From positions 1 through 64,000 of the forward strand of contig NZ_PVXL01000065.1 of the NCBI RefSeq assembly GCF_002995805.1: a DNA stretch of 64,000 nt, read 5' to 3'. Of this stretch, positions 50,161 to 58,750 are shown one piece after another. The first letter of the stretch is position 1. Each line of letters starts with the position of its first letter. The notes beneath the pieces were generated by a model that did no database searches, was not told where the DNA came from, and saw nothing but the letters and a program-made list of their open reading frames with translations. This DNA comes from Neomoorella stamsii. Its GTDB lineage: Bacteria; Bacillota; DSM-521; Neomoorellales; Neomoorellaceae. The translations under genes and the position numbers were made by a program.

Positions 50161-50192
50161 TAAAAACCCCAACCACGCCTGCGTAGCTGGGG
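50161..50192 (-). terminator. Riboswitch-controlled terminator before nrdD
   Basis: Minus strand CCCCAGCTACGC-AGG-GCGTGGTTGGGG forms a twelve-pair stem (two wobbles; the loop is three bases) followed by TTTTTAATTAA. It stands between the B12 aptamer and the nrdD ATG at 50126. Confidence 0.92.
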
Positions 50193-50245
50193 TAAATTCT
50201 TCCTTACCTCACCTTCACCATGGCCGTGGTTTAACGGTGAAATCC

Positions 50246-50475
50246 CACGGGCAGGTCTCCTGGCTCGGGTTCAACGCTCCCTGCTGCCTTCCCAGTCCAG
50301 CACTCAGCTCCTTTAGCTGCACTACTCCGGGTACTTCTTAATACTATAAGAAATTAACCCGTAGCGGTAAATATCTTGCTGAGTGCTGGACCAGTGGCTC
50401 CTTTAGCAGGTACTCCCCCTCACAGTGGCGGCACCGCGCCGGACTTGCACCGGCTTCCCTGGCACCCGCGAGAAT
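50246..50475 (-). promoter_or_regulatory. Cobalamin (B12) riboswitch upstream of nrdD
   Basis: On the minus strand: GGGAAGCCGGTGCAAGTCCG, the B12-box region GCCGCCACTGTGAGGGG, the long arm TCCAGCACTCAGCAAGA pairing with TGAGTGCTGGACTGGG, and the closing GAGCCAGGAGACCTGCCCGTG. All elements of a complete cobalamin aptamer are present. It precedes a terminator, so binding of adenosylcobalamin should stop nrdD transcription. A mini-hairpin GGCAGGAATTTGCC lies at 50505-50518, near the expected 5' end. Confidence 0.95.
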
Positions 50476-50583
50476 CGTTTTCTGGTAATGTTCGACAAAG
50501 AAGAGGCAAATTCCTGCCGTTATAACTATCCCCCTGGTCAATAACGGTTTTTATTCACCAGGGGCTATTTTTTCCTGTTGGAA

Positions 50584-50967
50584 TTACTTTATTTCCTGGC
50601 TTCTATGGGGGCATGTATTACAAAGGGAGGGATCGTCAAAGGAGATCTGGCAGTAAGTCCCTTCCTCCTTCCAGCATGGCTTGGCGCACCCTATACGTTC
50701 AGTCTTACGGGAGCAGGCCGGGCAGTCCTCGTATAACCAACAAGGATAGAAGGCCAGGTAGTGTTTGATGGAGTTTAAATTAAAGCCTTTATCGATGAGC
50801 TTTTGAATGAAGCGCAGCCGTTTCAAGTCATTATTTGAGTAAAGGCGCCGCCCGTTCTTGCGTGCGGGCTGGATGAGTTTATGTCTTTCCCAGACCCGCA
50901 GGGTGCCCGGCTGTATGCCCAGTAAATCGGCGACCACGCTGATAGTATATAACATTTGTTCCGGCAT
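50584..50967 (-). CDS. MerR-like regulator with Cys-rich C-terminus (paralog A)
   Basis: A 127-residue protein. The MerR-type winged helix occupies residues 5-65 (YTISVVADLLGIQPGTLRVW, ERHKLIQPARKNGRRLYS). The tail has LAFYPCWLYEDCPACSRKTE, CAKPCWKEEGTYC and LCNTCPH, nine cysteines in all, which suggests an Fe-S cluster or zinc site used for redox sensing. It lies opposite its shorter paralog at 51189-51509; both read KNGRR and LAFYPCW at the same place, so they derive from duplication. Targets unknown; the adjacent Hdr operon is the natural candidate. Confidence 0.85.
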   Translation of the reverse strand: MPEQMLYTISVVADLLGIQPGTLRVWERHKLIQPARKNGRRLYSNNDLKRLRFIQKLIDKGFNLNSIKHYLAFYPCWLYEDCPACSRKTERIGCAKPCWKEEGTYCQISFDDPSLCNTCPHRSQEIK

Positions 50968-51121
50968 GGGAAGCCGCCTCGCTTAACAATCAGGTTATAA
51001 ATTATTTACAGCTTTATTTTACGTTAACTTATCATCCCAGATCAAGTGTCGCTTTTCTCCTTTTGGAAACATATTTTCGCTATATCTAAATAACTTTCTT
51101 GTAATATTTTTTATAAGTTTA

Positions 51122-51150
51122 TTGACACAGTTATGTTCAAGAAATATGAT
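51122..51150 (+). promoter_or_regulatory. Sigma-A promoter of the plus-strand Hdr operon
   Basis: TTGACA (51122-51127), 17-base spacer, TATGAT (51145-51150), ahead of the MerR-type gene at 51189. Confidence 0.85.
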
Positions 51151-51188
51151 ATAAGTAAGATCAATAGTAAGCGGGGCGAAGAAGGCCG

Positions 51189-51509
51189 GTGTATCCCATC
51201 GGTATGGTTATCCAGGTTTTAGATATTTCTCCCCACCGCCTGCGTCGCTGGGAACGAAAGGGACTGGTCGTTCCCACGAGGAAAAACGGCCGGCGCTGCT
51301 ATTCGGAACTGGACTTACAGCGGTTAATGTTTATTAAACGTCTCCTTGATGGCAAACACTGCCAGCTTGCAAATCTCCCCAATTACCTCGCCTTTTACCC
51401 CTGCTGGCAGGACGGCAAATGTATAAGCACCCCTTTAGAAGAGCCAAAGGAAGGGGCGCGTCCTTGCTGGCAAAAGAAAAACTGGTATTGCCCGGGACAG
51501 GTCCCATAA
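51189..51509 (+). CDS. MerR-like regulator with Cys-rich C-terminus (paralog B)
   Basis: A 106-residue protein with GTG start: MYPIGMVIQVLDISPHRLRR and WERKGLVVPTRKNGRRCYSE form the MerR helix-turn-helix; the tail YLAFYPCWQDGKCISTPLEE, ARPCWQKKNWYCPGQ carries four or five cysteines. It is the first gene after the plus-strand promoter and precedes the HdrD-like gene by 85 bases, so it is likely to regulate that operon and itself. Paralog of the protein encoded at 50584-50967. Confidence 0.84.
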   Translation: MYPIGMVIQVLDISPHRLRRWERKGLVVPTRKNGRRCYSELDLQRLMFIKRLLDGKHCQLANLPNYLAFYPCWQDGKCISTPLEEPKEGARPCWQKKNWYCPGQVP

Positions 51510-51594
51510 CATAAGGCTGGCTCCCAGCTCCACTGGAAATGATAGCCGTGGTTAAAAGGCAAGGGAATCTCAATTTTATACAGGAGTGTTGTTT

Positions 51595-52833
51595 ATGGCC
51601 ATTTTACTGGCTAAAGAAGCGCCTACCCTTACACCCCATCATCTAAATTTACAAGCAAAAATCTCCCGGGCCATGGGCGGAGCCAGCCTGCAGGCCTGCC
51701 TGGCCTGCGGCGTGTGCACCGGCGGCTGCCCTGCCGGCGACATCGGCGCACCAGTAGACCCCCGTAAAATGGTGCGCCTGCTCCTGTTGGGGATGGAAGA
51801 CCGGCTCCTGGCGTCAGATATGATCTGGCTCTGCACCATGTGCGGCCGCTGTACAGTGTACTGCCCGGTGGGCGTGAATATGGGCGACCTGGTCCGGGCC
51901 ATGCGGTCGGAACTGGCGGCAAAAGGCCGCGTCCCTGTAAACCTGCAGAAAGTGGTAGACCTGGCTCTAGAGTCCGGCAATAATATGGGAATCAGCCAGG
52001 AGGATTACCTCGACACCCTGGACTGGATGCAAGAAGAGCTCCAGGCGGAGTTCGGCAATGAGGCGGAAATACCCGTTGATAAGAAGGACGCCAGGATATT
52101 GTACGTTATCAACCCGCGGGAAGCGAAGTTCTTCCCCCTCTCCATTCTAGCGGCGGCCAAAGTGTTCCATGCCGCCGGCGAAAGCTGGACCCTTTCCAGC
52201 CGCTACTGGGACGCGACCAACTACGCCCTTTTCTCCGGGGACGACAAAGCCGGCGCTATCCTGGTGCAGCGCCTGGCCGATGAGGTGGAGCGCCTGGGCT
52301 GCCAGGAGTTGATCATGACCGAGTGCGGCCATGCCTTCCGCGCCATTCGCTGGGGGCCGGAGCAGTGGCTGGGGTACAAACTCCCCTTCAGCGTGCGCAG
52401 TATCGTCCAGCTCATGGCCGAATACCTACAAGACGGCCGCATCCGCCTTGACCCCTCCCGCAACAGCGAACCGGTAACCTATCACGATCCCTGCAATCTA
52501 GGCCGCAAGGAGGGCATTTTTGAAGAACCGCGGCAGATACTCCGGGCGGCGGTAGCAGATTTCCGGGAGATGACACCCAACCGTGAGAATAACTACTGCT
52601 GCGGTGGCGGTGGCGGCATGCTCTCTTTGAGCGAGTTTGGCCAGGAACGGATGGCTAAAGGAAAGGTGAAAATAGAACAGATCCAGCGCACGGGAGCAAA
52701 GATTATCGCCACTCCCTGCCATAACTGCGTTGACCAATTGAACGATTTGTGCCGTCATTATCACCTCGATGTTAAGGCGAAAAACATAGTCGAGCTGGTA
52801 GCCGACGCTCTCGTAATTAATGGCAAGGAGTGA
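51595..52833 (+). CDS. HdrD-like Fe-S oxidoreductase subunit (HdrC plus CCG-domain fusion)
   Basis: A 412-residue protein. Residues 25-110 hold two [4Fe-4S] motifs (CLACGVCTGGCPAGD and CTMCGRCTVYCPVGV), as in HdrC. The C-terminal half has cysteine-rich CCG-type motifs: ECGHAFRAIR, HDPCNLGRK, YCCGGGGGM and TPCHNCVDQL. This is the layout of HdrD/GlpC-type subunits, which reduce disulfides or pass electrons to a quinone or HdrA. AGGAG precedes the ATG. It forms an operon with a giant HdrA-like protein and a flavoprotein. Confidence 0.9.
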   Translation: MAILLAKEAPTLTPHHLNLQAKISRAMGGASLQACLACGVCTGGCPAGDIGAPVDPRKMVRLLLLGMEDRLLASDMIWLCTMCGRCTVYCPVGVNMGDLVRAMRSELAAKGRVPVNLQKVVDLALESGNNMGISQEDYLDTLDWMQEELQAEFGNEAEIPVDKKDARILYVINPREAKFFPLSILAAAKVFHAAGESWTLSSRYWDATNYALFSGDDKAGAILVQRLADEVERLGCQELIMTECGHAFRAIRWGPEQWLGYKLPFSVRSIVQLMAEYLQDGRIRLDPSRNSEPVTYHDPCNLGRKEGIFEEPRQILRAAVADFREMTPNRENNYCCGGGGGMLSLSEFGQERMAKGKVKIEQIQRTGAKIIATPCHNCVDQLNDLCRHYHLDVKAKNIVELVADALVINGKE

Positions 52834-52840
52834 GGTATTG

Positions 52841-55800
52841 ATGGATAAAAATGGTTCGTTGCCGGTAGCCGTACTGGGAGCAGGCATCGCCGGGGTCCAG
52901 GCGGCTCTAGACCTGGCCTGCCTCGGCCACCAGGTAATCCTGGTAGAACGCGCTGCCCGGCCGGGCGGTAAGCTGGCTATTTTATCCAAGACCTTTCCCA
53001 CCAACGACTGCAGCGCCTGCGCTTTGACGCCCTGGCATGGTTTCTTCTGTATACGCTCCCCGCACTTTATCAGGCTGGCTGGGGAAGATAAAATCGTACT
53101 CTTGACCGGTGCTGAAGTTAAAAACTTAACCGGGAAAGCAGGCCATTTTTGTCTCCATCTTAACCGGCAGGGCCGGGAAGAAACCATCAATGTGGCTGCC
53201 ATCATCCTTTGTCCCGGTTATGAGGAATATTTACCTCCCAGTTTAAACGCCCGTTACGGTTATGGCCGTTATAGCGGTGTCTTGACGGGCCTGGAGCTGG
53301 AGCAACAGTTGGCTAACAGTGGGTACCCGCACCGTCCTCCGGGCAAAGAGCCGGTGCAACGGGTGGCTTTCATCCAGTGTGCCGGCTCCCGCGATCCCGC
53401 CACCGGAGTGGCTTACTGCTCGGCCGTCTGCTGTATGTATGCCCTGAAGGAGGCCCTGATGCTTTATGAGACCGCTGCTGCTTTGAAACTCCCTTTACCG
53501 CAAATAACCCTATTTTACATGGACCTGCGTACCTACAGCAAAACTTACCAGGAATATCTGGAGAAGGCCCGGCGGGAATACGGATTAAGGCTTGTTCGTT
53601 CCCGCATTCACAGCATTATCCAGTCTCCAGGAGATCCCCGGCTGGTCATTCGCTATGCCCAGGAAAACGGCCAGATCAACGTCGAAGAATTTGACCTGGC
53701 AGTACTGGCTACCGGCTTGCGACCGCCGGATGGCGCCCGGGAACTGGCTGCCAGGCTGGATATTAAGGTCGATACCTATGGTTTCTGCCAGTCCCCTGCC
53801 CTTTCTCCCTTGGCCACCACCCGGGAAGGAGTATTTGTCGCCGGCGCCTTTAGCGGCCCCTGTGACGTAATCGACGCCGTCACCCAGGGCTCGGCCGCTG
53901 CCGCTGCCTGCGCTTCCTGGCTAAAAGAAGCAGGTTTATTTTATTGGAGTTCCCTGCCCCCTAAAATACAATTGGTTTCACTTCCTGGCGGCAATAGTAT
54001 CCCGCCGCGGACCGGCGTCTTTGTCTGCGGGTGTGACCAGCTGTCTGCCGGCCTGGATTTAAAGGAGCTGGAAGAATATAGCCGCTCCTTGCCTGGGGTT
54101 GCCTGGGTGGAAAGATTATCCCTTTGCGCCGGGGGGGCGGGCGAACAATTACGCCAGGCCATAAAGGAACATAGTTTAAACCGGATTGTAGTAGCTGCCT
54201 GCAGTGTGCGTGCCCTGGAACCCCTGGTAAACACTTATTTGCGGCAGGCTGGCCTGCCGGGCAATGTAGCAAAGGTGGTTAATGTCCTGGATCATGCGGT
54301 CCGGATTTACAGTGGCCGGAAAGATCGCGCTACCAGAAAAGCCAGGGACCTGGTGCGGATGGGAGCGGCCAGGGCATTGACTGCTCCTGCCGGCATGGTG
54401 GAGGAATGGTCAATAACACCCGCCGCCCTGGTAATCGGTGGTGGGGTGGCCGGCATGGTTGCCGCCCTTACCCTGGCCGATCTCGATTTCGAAGTCCACC
54501 TGGTAGAAAAGGAGGGACGACTGGGTGGTAATGCCCTTCGCCTGCAGTACACCTTACAAGGCGCCGACGTTGAGGCATATCTGGCCAGGCTAAGCCAGCG
54601 TCTCAGCAAACACCCCCGCATCCATATCCACCTGAACGCTCAAGCTAGGACCATAACCGGCCAGCTGGGAAGTTTTGCTACAGAGATAGAAGGTACAGGC
54701 GGGCGAAAGGAAAACATCCGGCACGGCGTAATTATTATTGCCACCGGTGCTGCAGAAAAGAAGCCGCGGCAGTACTTGTATGGCCAGCACCCGGCAGCAA
54801 TTACCGGCCTGGAGTTAGAAGACCTGCTTAAAACCCGGAGCCGGCGACTGGACAGCCTGCAAAAGGTTGTCTTTATTCAATGCGTAGATTCCCGCGATGA
54901 CTCCCATCCTTACTGCAGCCGGATCTGCTGTAGTGAAACTTTAAAAAATGCCCTTGAACTCAAGAAAATTAACCCAGAAGTTGATGTATACGTGCTCAAC
55001 CGGGATATTATGACCTACGGCCTGCAGGAGCAGTGGTACGAGACCGCCCGCTCTCAGGGCATCCTGTTCCTGCGTTATAACCTGGAAGCGCCGCCGGAAG
55101 TAACGGTGCCCGCAAAGAAAGCAGGACCAGAGGGCAAAGTACAAGTCCGGGTTTACGATCCCATCCTGGGCGAAGAAATTGTCATTGATGCCGATCTCCT
55201 GGTGCTGGCGACCGGGATGGAGCCACGGGCGGAGAATTGGTGCCTGGCGTCTTTATGCCACATCCCCCTGGACGAGAATGGTTTCTTTGCTACCAGCCAT
55301 CCCAAATTAAAAACTGTTGAGACGCCGGTGCCAGGCATCTTCACCTGCGGGCTGGCAGAAGGGCCTAAGAATCTCGAGGAAGCCATAGCTTCAGCTCAGG
55401 CCGCGGCCGCGAAGGCGGCCGCCCTCCTGGTGCAAGAGCGCCAAACCATTCCCGAACGGGTAGCCCGGGTAGAAGGCGCCTGCGCGGCCTGTCTTACCTG
55501 TGTGCGTGTTTGTCCCCATGGTGCCCCTGTAATTAAGGAACACCGTTCATATATCGATCCCCTGCTCTGCCAGGGATGCGGCGCCTGCGTGGCGGCATGC
55601 CCGGCGCAAGCCATTACCCTTACAGGTTACAGTCATACTGAAATGGAAGCTGAACTCAAGGCCCTGCCAGATGAGCCAGGAAAAGTGTTGCCTACCGTTA
55701 TCTTCACCTGCAGCTACTGCGCTTATGCCAACTTTGAAAATGCTGCTGGCCTGGACTGCCAGAATGACGTTTTTGTATTGCAGGTACCGTGTTTAAGCCG

Positions 55801-56071
55801 GATTGGCACCCTGGAGGTGCTTAAGGCCATTGAAGCCGGCGCGCAGGAGATTTTACTGACGGGCTGCATTGAAGGCCAGTGCCACTTCCGGCCGGCCAGG
55901 GCCTTCGGCAGCCAGCGCTCTGGACCCGACCCTATGATTTGCCAGGAGCAGGCCTGGCGCCGTGTCAAGAAGATACTGGGTGAAATCGGGATTGACGAAG
56001 AAACGGTAAAGGTTCTGCGTCTCCCTCCACCAATGCCGGATAACGGGCGCCTGGCCAGTTGCCTGGGTTAA
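52841..56071 (+). CDS. Double HdrA-MvhD fusion flavoprotein
   Basis: About 1076 residues; start at MDKNGSLPVAV (GTGAGG upstream). First HdrA FAD module (VAVLGAGIAGVQAALDLA to about residue 375), lacking the N-terminal domain. Then a full HdrA: thioredoxin-reductase-like N-domain (GVFVCGCD..., VVAACSVRALEPLV), second FAD module (LVIGGGVAGMVAALTLAD) to about 880, two [4Fe-4S] motifs (CAACLTCVRVCP, CQGCGACVAACP), and a terminal MvhD/FrhD-like domain (CSYCAYANFENAAG, GCIEGQCHFR). Two FADs in one chain suggests an electron-bifurcating or branching unit working with the HdrD-like subunit. Substrate and partners unknown. Confidence 0.9.
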   Translation: MDKNGSLPVAVLGAGIAGVQAALDLACLGHQVILVERAARPGGKLAILSKTFPTNDCSACALTPWHGFFCIRSPHFIRLAGEDKIVLLTGAEVKNLTGKAGHFCLHLNRQGREETINVAAIILCPGYEEYLPPSLNARYGYGRYSGVLTGLELEQQLANSGYPHRPPGKEPVQRVAFIQCAGSRDPATGVAYCSAVCCMYALKEALMLYETAAALKLPLPQITLFYMDLRTYSKTYQEYLEKARREYGLRLVRSRIHSIIQSPGDPRLVIRYAQENGQINVEEFDLAVLATGLRPPDGARELAARLDIKVDTYGFCQSPALSPLATTREGVFVAGAFSGPCDVIDAVTQGSAAAAACASWLKEAGLFYWSSLPPKIQLVSLPGGNSIPPRTGVFVCGCDQLSAGLDLKELEEYSRSLPGVAWVERLSLCAGGAGEQLRQAIKEHSLNRIVVAACSVRALEPLVNTYLRQAGLPGNVAKVVNVLDHAVRIYSGRKDRATRKARDLVRMGAARALTAPAGMVEEWSITPAALVIGGGVAGMVAALTLADLDFEVHLVEKEGRLGGNALRLQYTLQGADVEAYLARLSQRLSKHPRIHIHLNAQARTITGQLGSFATEIEGTGGRKENIRHGVIIIATGAAEKKPRQYLYGQHPAAITGLELEDLLKTRSRRLDSLQKVVFIQCVDSRDDSHPYCSRICCSETLKNALELKKINPEVDVYVLNRDIMTYGLQEQWYETARSQGILFLRYNLEAPPEVTVPAKKAGPEGKVQVRVYDPILGEEIVIDADLLVLATGMEPRAENWCLASLCHIPLDENGFFATSHPKLKTVETPVPGIFTCGLAEGPKNLEEAIASAQAAAAKAAALLVQERQTIPERVARVEGACAACLTCVRVCPHGAPVIKEHRSYIDPLLCQGCGACVAACPAQAITLTGYSHTEMEAELKALPDEPGKVLPTVIFTCSYCAYANFENAAGLDCQNDVFVLQVPCLSRIGTLEVLKAIEAGAQEILLTGCIEGQCHFRPARAFGSQRSGPDPMICQEQAWRRVKKILGEIGIDEETVKVLRLPPPMPDNGRLASCLG

Positions 56072-56092
56072 AAACCGGAAAGGGGTGCAGCC

Positions 56093-57328
56093 ATGAAACG
56101 GACGGATGTGCTGGTTGTGGGCGGGGGTATTTGCGGGTATACGGCAGCGCTGGCTGCCAGGCGCTACTATGGCGGCAAAAAGATCACCCTGGTGCGTAAA
56201 GAAGTCCGGGCTTTAATCCCGTGGTGCCTTGCTTACAATTGCGCTAAAGGTACACTCTATAACAATGTCTTGCGGGACGACCGTCTTTATGATGAGGGAA
56301 TTGAACTGGTAATCGATGAAGTGACAGCCATTGACCGCCAGGGCAAATGCGTCACCACCGCCTTCGCTGAAGATATTATTTATGATAAATTAATTCTGGC
56401 TACCGGTTCCCTTCCGGCACCGCCTCTTTTTAAAGGCGCCGACCTGCAAGGCGTGTTTGCCTTAAAAAAAGAGTTCCCTTACTTGGAAAACATTCGCGCT
56501 TCTCTGGCTTCTGCCAGGTCCCTGGTCATCGTGGGTGCCGGACCCGCCGGCATAGAGTTTGCCGAGGCATGCACCGCCAACCGGCAGCTAAACGTCACCA
56601 TGGTAGAACTTCTCCCCCACTGCCTGGCCTGGGCTTTTGACGATGAGTTTTGCACCCTGGTGGAGGAAAACCTCCGGCAGCGAGGTCTCAACATTATAAC
56701 CGCAACCGGAGTAGAAGAATTGCAGGGCAATAAACGGGTTGAACAGGTGAAGCTCACCAGCGGCCGGACTTTACCTGCTGATACGGTTATTCTGGCCACA
56801 GGTGTCGTGCCCAATACCGGGCTGGCCCGGGAGGCCGGTCTGGCAACCCACGAACACGCTGGCATCCTTGTTGATGAGTATATGCGCACCAGTGATGAAG
56901 ATATCTTTGCCGTTGGCGATTGTGCCGCTAAAATCTCCCCTTCCGGACCAGGGGGCGCTATTGCCAGACAGGCTATCGCGGGCGGCCGCGAGGCCCGCGT
57001 GGCCGCCGCCAATCTCTTCGCCCTTAAGCGCCCCAGGGAAATAGCTTTAGAGAAGTTCTCTGTCACCATTGGCGATCATGCCTTTGGCTCCGTGGGTCTC
57101 ATTCAAAGAACGAACCCGGAAACGGGTAGAGAAATGCTAACAGTCGATATTGCTCCTGGCGTGATAGCCAGAGATGTGGCGGTAAAGGTGGCTTATGCCC
57201 GGGAAACCGGGGCAACTATTGGTGCTCAAGTCCACGGTAAGCCCCTGGGCCTGGTCCGGGAAATAATAGACCGGTTAGCGACTGCAATTCAACACCAGGC
57301 ACGTTTCGACGAGCTGGCCCTGGCCTGA
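56093..57328 (+). CDS. NAD(P)/FAD-dependent disulfide-reductase-like flavoprotein
   Basis: A 411-residue paralog of the protein at 28426-29769. FAD motif VVGGGICGYTAALAAR, NAD motif VIVGAGPAGIEFAEAC, second FAD motif FAVGDCAAK. The redox-Cys area reads IPWCLAYNCAKGT, so the Cys of IPCGIPY is shifted by one and a second Cys is present. The C-terminal dimerisation domain is shorter than in the paralog. It follows the HdrA fusion by 21 bases and may feed NAD(P)H electrons to it. Its 3' end overlaps hdrB on the opposite strand by 40 bases. Confidence 0.88.
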   Translation: MKRTDVLVVGGGICGYTAALAARRYYGGKKITLVRKEVRALIPWCLAYNCAKGTLYNNVLRDDRLYDEGIELVIDEVTAIDRQGKCVTTAFAEDIIYDKLILATGSLPAPPLFKGADLQGVFALKKEFPYLENIRASLASARSLVIVGAGPAGIEFAEACTANRQLNVTMVELLPHCLAWAFDDEFCTLVEENLRQRGLNIITATGVEELQGNKRVEQVKLTSGRTLPADTVILATGVVPNTGLAREAGLATHEHAGILVDEYMRTSDEDIFAVGDCAAKISPSGPGGAIARQAIAGGREARVAAANLFALKRPREIALEKFSVTIGDHAFGSVGLIQRTNPETGREMLTVDIAPGVIARDVAVKVAYARETGATIGAQVHGKPLGLVREIIDRLATAIQHQARFDELALA

Positions 57329-58194
57329 TGAGCCCCAAAGGAGCTCCATTCTTTGGGAAGAGGGATCAAATTTTTCTTTAACCCCACGGTTATGGGATCA
57401 CACCCCAAAGCCAGGCCCAGAAACTGGGTGAAATAAAGTACCGGCAGGAGACGTTTTTCTCTTCCCTTTTCCTGGATTTGGGCCCTCTCCAGGTTGAGCT
57501 GGCACATGGGACAGGTAACCAGGATCGCCTCCGCTCCCCGCACACGGGCCTCGGCCAGTATTACTCCTGCTGCCCGCAGGGCTACTTCCGGATGGGTGAG
57601 GGCCAGGGTGCCGCCGCAACACCTGGTGGCCGCGTTAAAAGGCAAGGGGGTGGCCCCGGCCGTAACGGCCAGCATATCCAGCCAGGCTGGCCACCGGTTG
57701 CTGTCACCGATGCTGGCTTCTTTGGGCCGCGTAAGGAGACAACCGTAGTAGGCAACTACTTTGAGACCCGCTAACGGCCGGACAACGGCCTGCCGGATCC
57801 TTTCCACCCCTACTTCTTGCAAGAAAAGCTTGAGCGGATGATAGACAGCAACTTCTCCCCGCAAGCGGAGTTCCAGGGGAAGGAGATGGCTGTTGATCTG
57901 CTCCCGTTTGGCCTCATCCTGCAAGGCATGGGCCGCCAGGGTCAGGTTGTTATAGCAAAGATTGCAGGGAACCGCCAGTACCGGCGCCACCTTTTCGGCC
58001 AGCGCCAGGTTGCGGGCGGCCAGTACCAGCGTGAACTGCTGGTTAAAATGTTTCGCAGCCGTGGCCCCGCAGCAGTTCCAGTCCGGCACCTCTTCCACTT
58101 CAATGCCAAGTGCCCTTACCACCCCCAGGAAAGAGGTGCGATATTGGGCCGCTGTACTATGGAGGGAACAGCCGGGCAAGAAGGCCCATTTCAT
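57289..58194 (-). CDS. hdrB: Heterodisulfide reductase subunit B-like protein
   Basis: A 301-residue HdrB-like subunit with both cysteine-rich CCG motifs: PGCSLHSTAAQY...PDWNCCGAT with VPCNLCYNNL, and YYGCLLTRP...TRCCGGTLALTHP with TCPMCQLNLE. In methanogens these bind the non-cubane [4Fe-4S] pairs that reduce CoM-S-S-CoB; acetogens lack those cofactors, so the real acceptor is unknown. Last gene of the DASS-AprAB-HdrACB operon; start overlaps hdrC stop by four bases. Confidence 0.92.
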   Translation of the reverse strand: MKWAFLPGCSLHSTAAQYRTSFLGVVRALGIEVEEVPDWNCCGATAAKHFNQQFTLVLAARNLALAEKVAPVLAVPCNLCYNNLTLAAHALQDEAKREQINSHLLPLELRLRGEVAVYHPLKLFLQEVGVERIRQAVVRPLAGLKVVAYYGCLLTRPKEASIGDSNRWPAWLDMLAVTAGATPLPFNAATRCCGGTLALTHPEVALRAAGVILAEARVRGAEAILVTCPMCQLNLERAQIQEKGREKRLLPVLYFTQFLGLALGCDPITVGLKKNLIPLPKEWSSFGAHQARASSSKRAWC

Positions 58195-58736
58195 CCTTCC
58201 CGCCCTCCCCTCGTTAGCGTCTCCAGTAATGCGCGCAGTTTCATCCTGTCCTCTACCAGCGAGGGACGCAGCGTAACCTGTCCCCGTCGGAGCATCTGCA
58301 TCCCCACCTTAACTTGAGGCTTTAAAACATTAACTCCGGCCCGCCGGGCGTAAACCAGGAGCAGTCCAGGTTCAAAGATGCGGCCGTTTCGCTTGATGCC
58401 CATAAGGAAGGCCTGGTAAAAAGCAGCCTCTTTTTTATGCTTTCCCTGGCGGAGGGCAAGCTGCTTCAACCGGACCATAAGCCCCTGGAGGTCCACACCC
58501 CGCGGACACTCTACGGTACAAAAATGGCACCCCGCGCAAACCCAGATGGTAGGAGAAGCCAGAGCCTTTTCCCAGACACCGAGCTGGAGCAAGCGGATTA
58601 CCTGCCGCGGCGTTTCCCTGGCAGCAAAGACTACCGGACAGCCACCCGTACAGCGACCACATTGGAAGCAGGCGGCGGCTATCTTCCAAAGTTCCCCGTC
58701 TTCCGGCAGGGCAGACCGAGAGATGTTTATAGCCAT
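58191..58736 (-). CDS. hdrC: Heterodisulfide reductase subunit C-like protein
   Basis: A 181-residue Fe-S subunit starting MAINISRSALPEDGELW with GGGAGGCAGG upstream (the longer frame overlaps hdrA and is not used). Two [4Fe-4S] motifs: CFQCGRCTGGCPV near residue 25 and CAGCHFCTVECPRG near 67. It links HdrA to HdrB. Overlap with hdrB by four bases indicates translational coupling. Confidence 0.92.
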   Translation of the reverse strand: MAINISRSALPEDGELWKIAAACFQCGRCTGGCPVVFAARETPRQVIRLLQLGVWEKALASPTIWVCAGCHFCTVECPRGVDLQGLMVRLKQLALRQGKHKKEAAFYQAFLMGIKRNGRIFEPGLLLVYARRAGVNVLKPQVKVGMQMLRRGQVTLRPSLVEDRMKLRALLETLTRGGREG

Positions 58737-58750
58737 TTTCCTGCCTCCCT

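Noticed and set aside
50520-50570. Plus-strand terminator CCCCTGG...CCAGGGG with T-run
   Set aside because: No plus-strand gene ends here, and the loop is 20 bases long; it may be a promoter-proximal inverted repeat, but no role could be supported.
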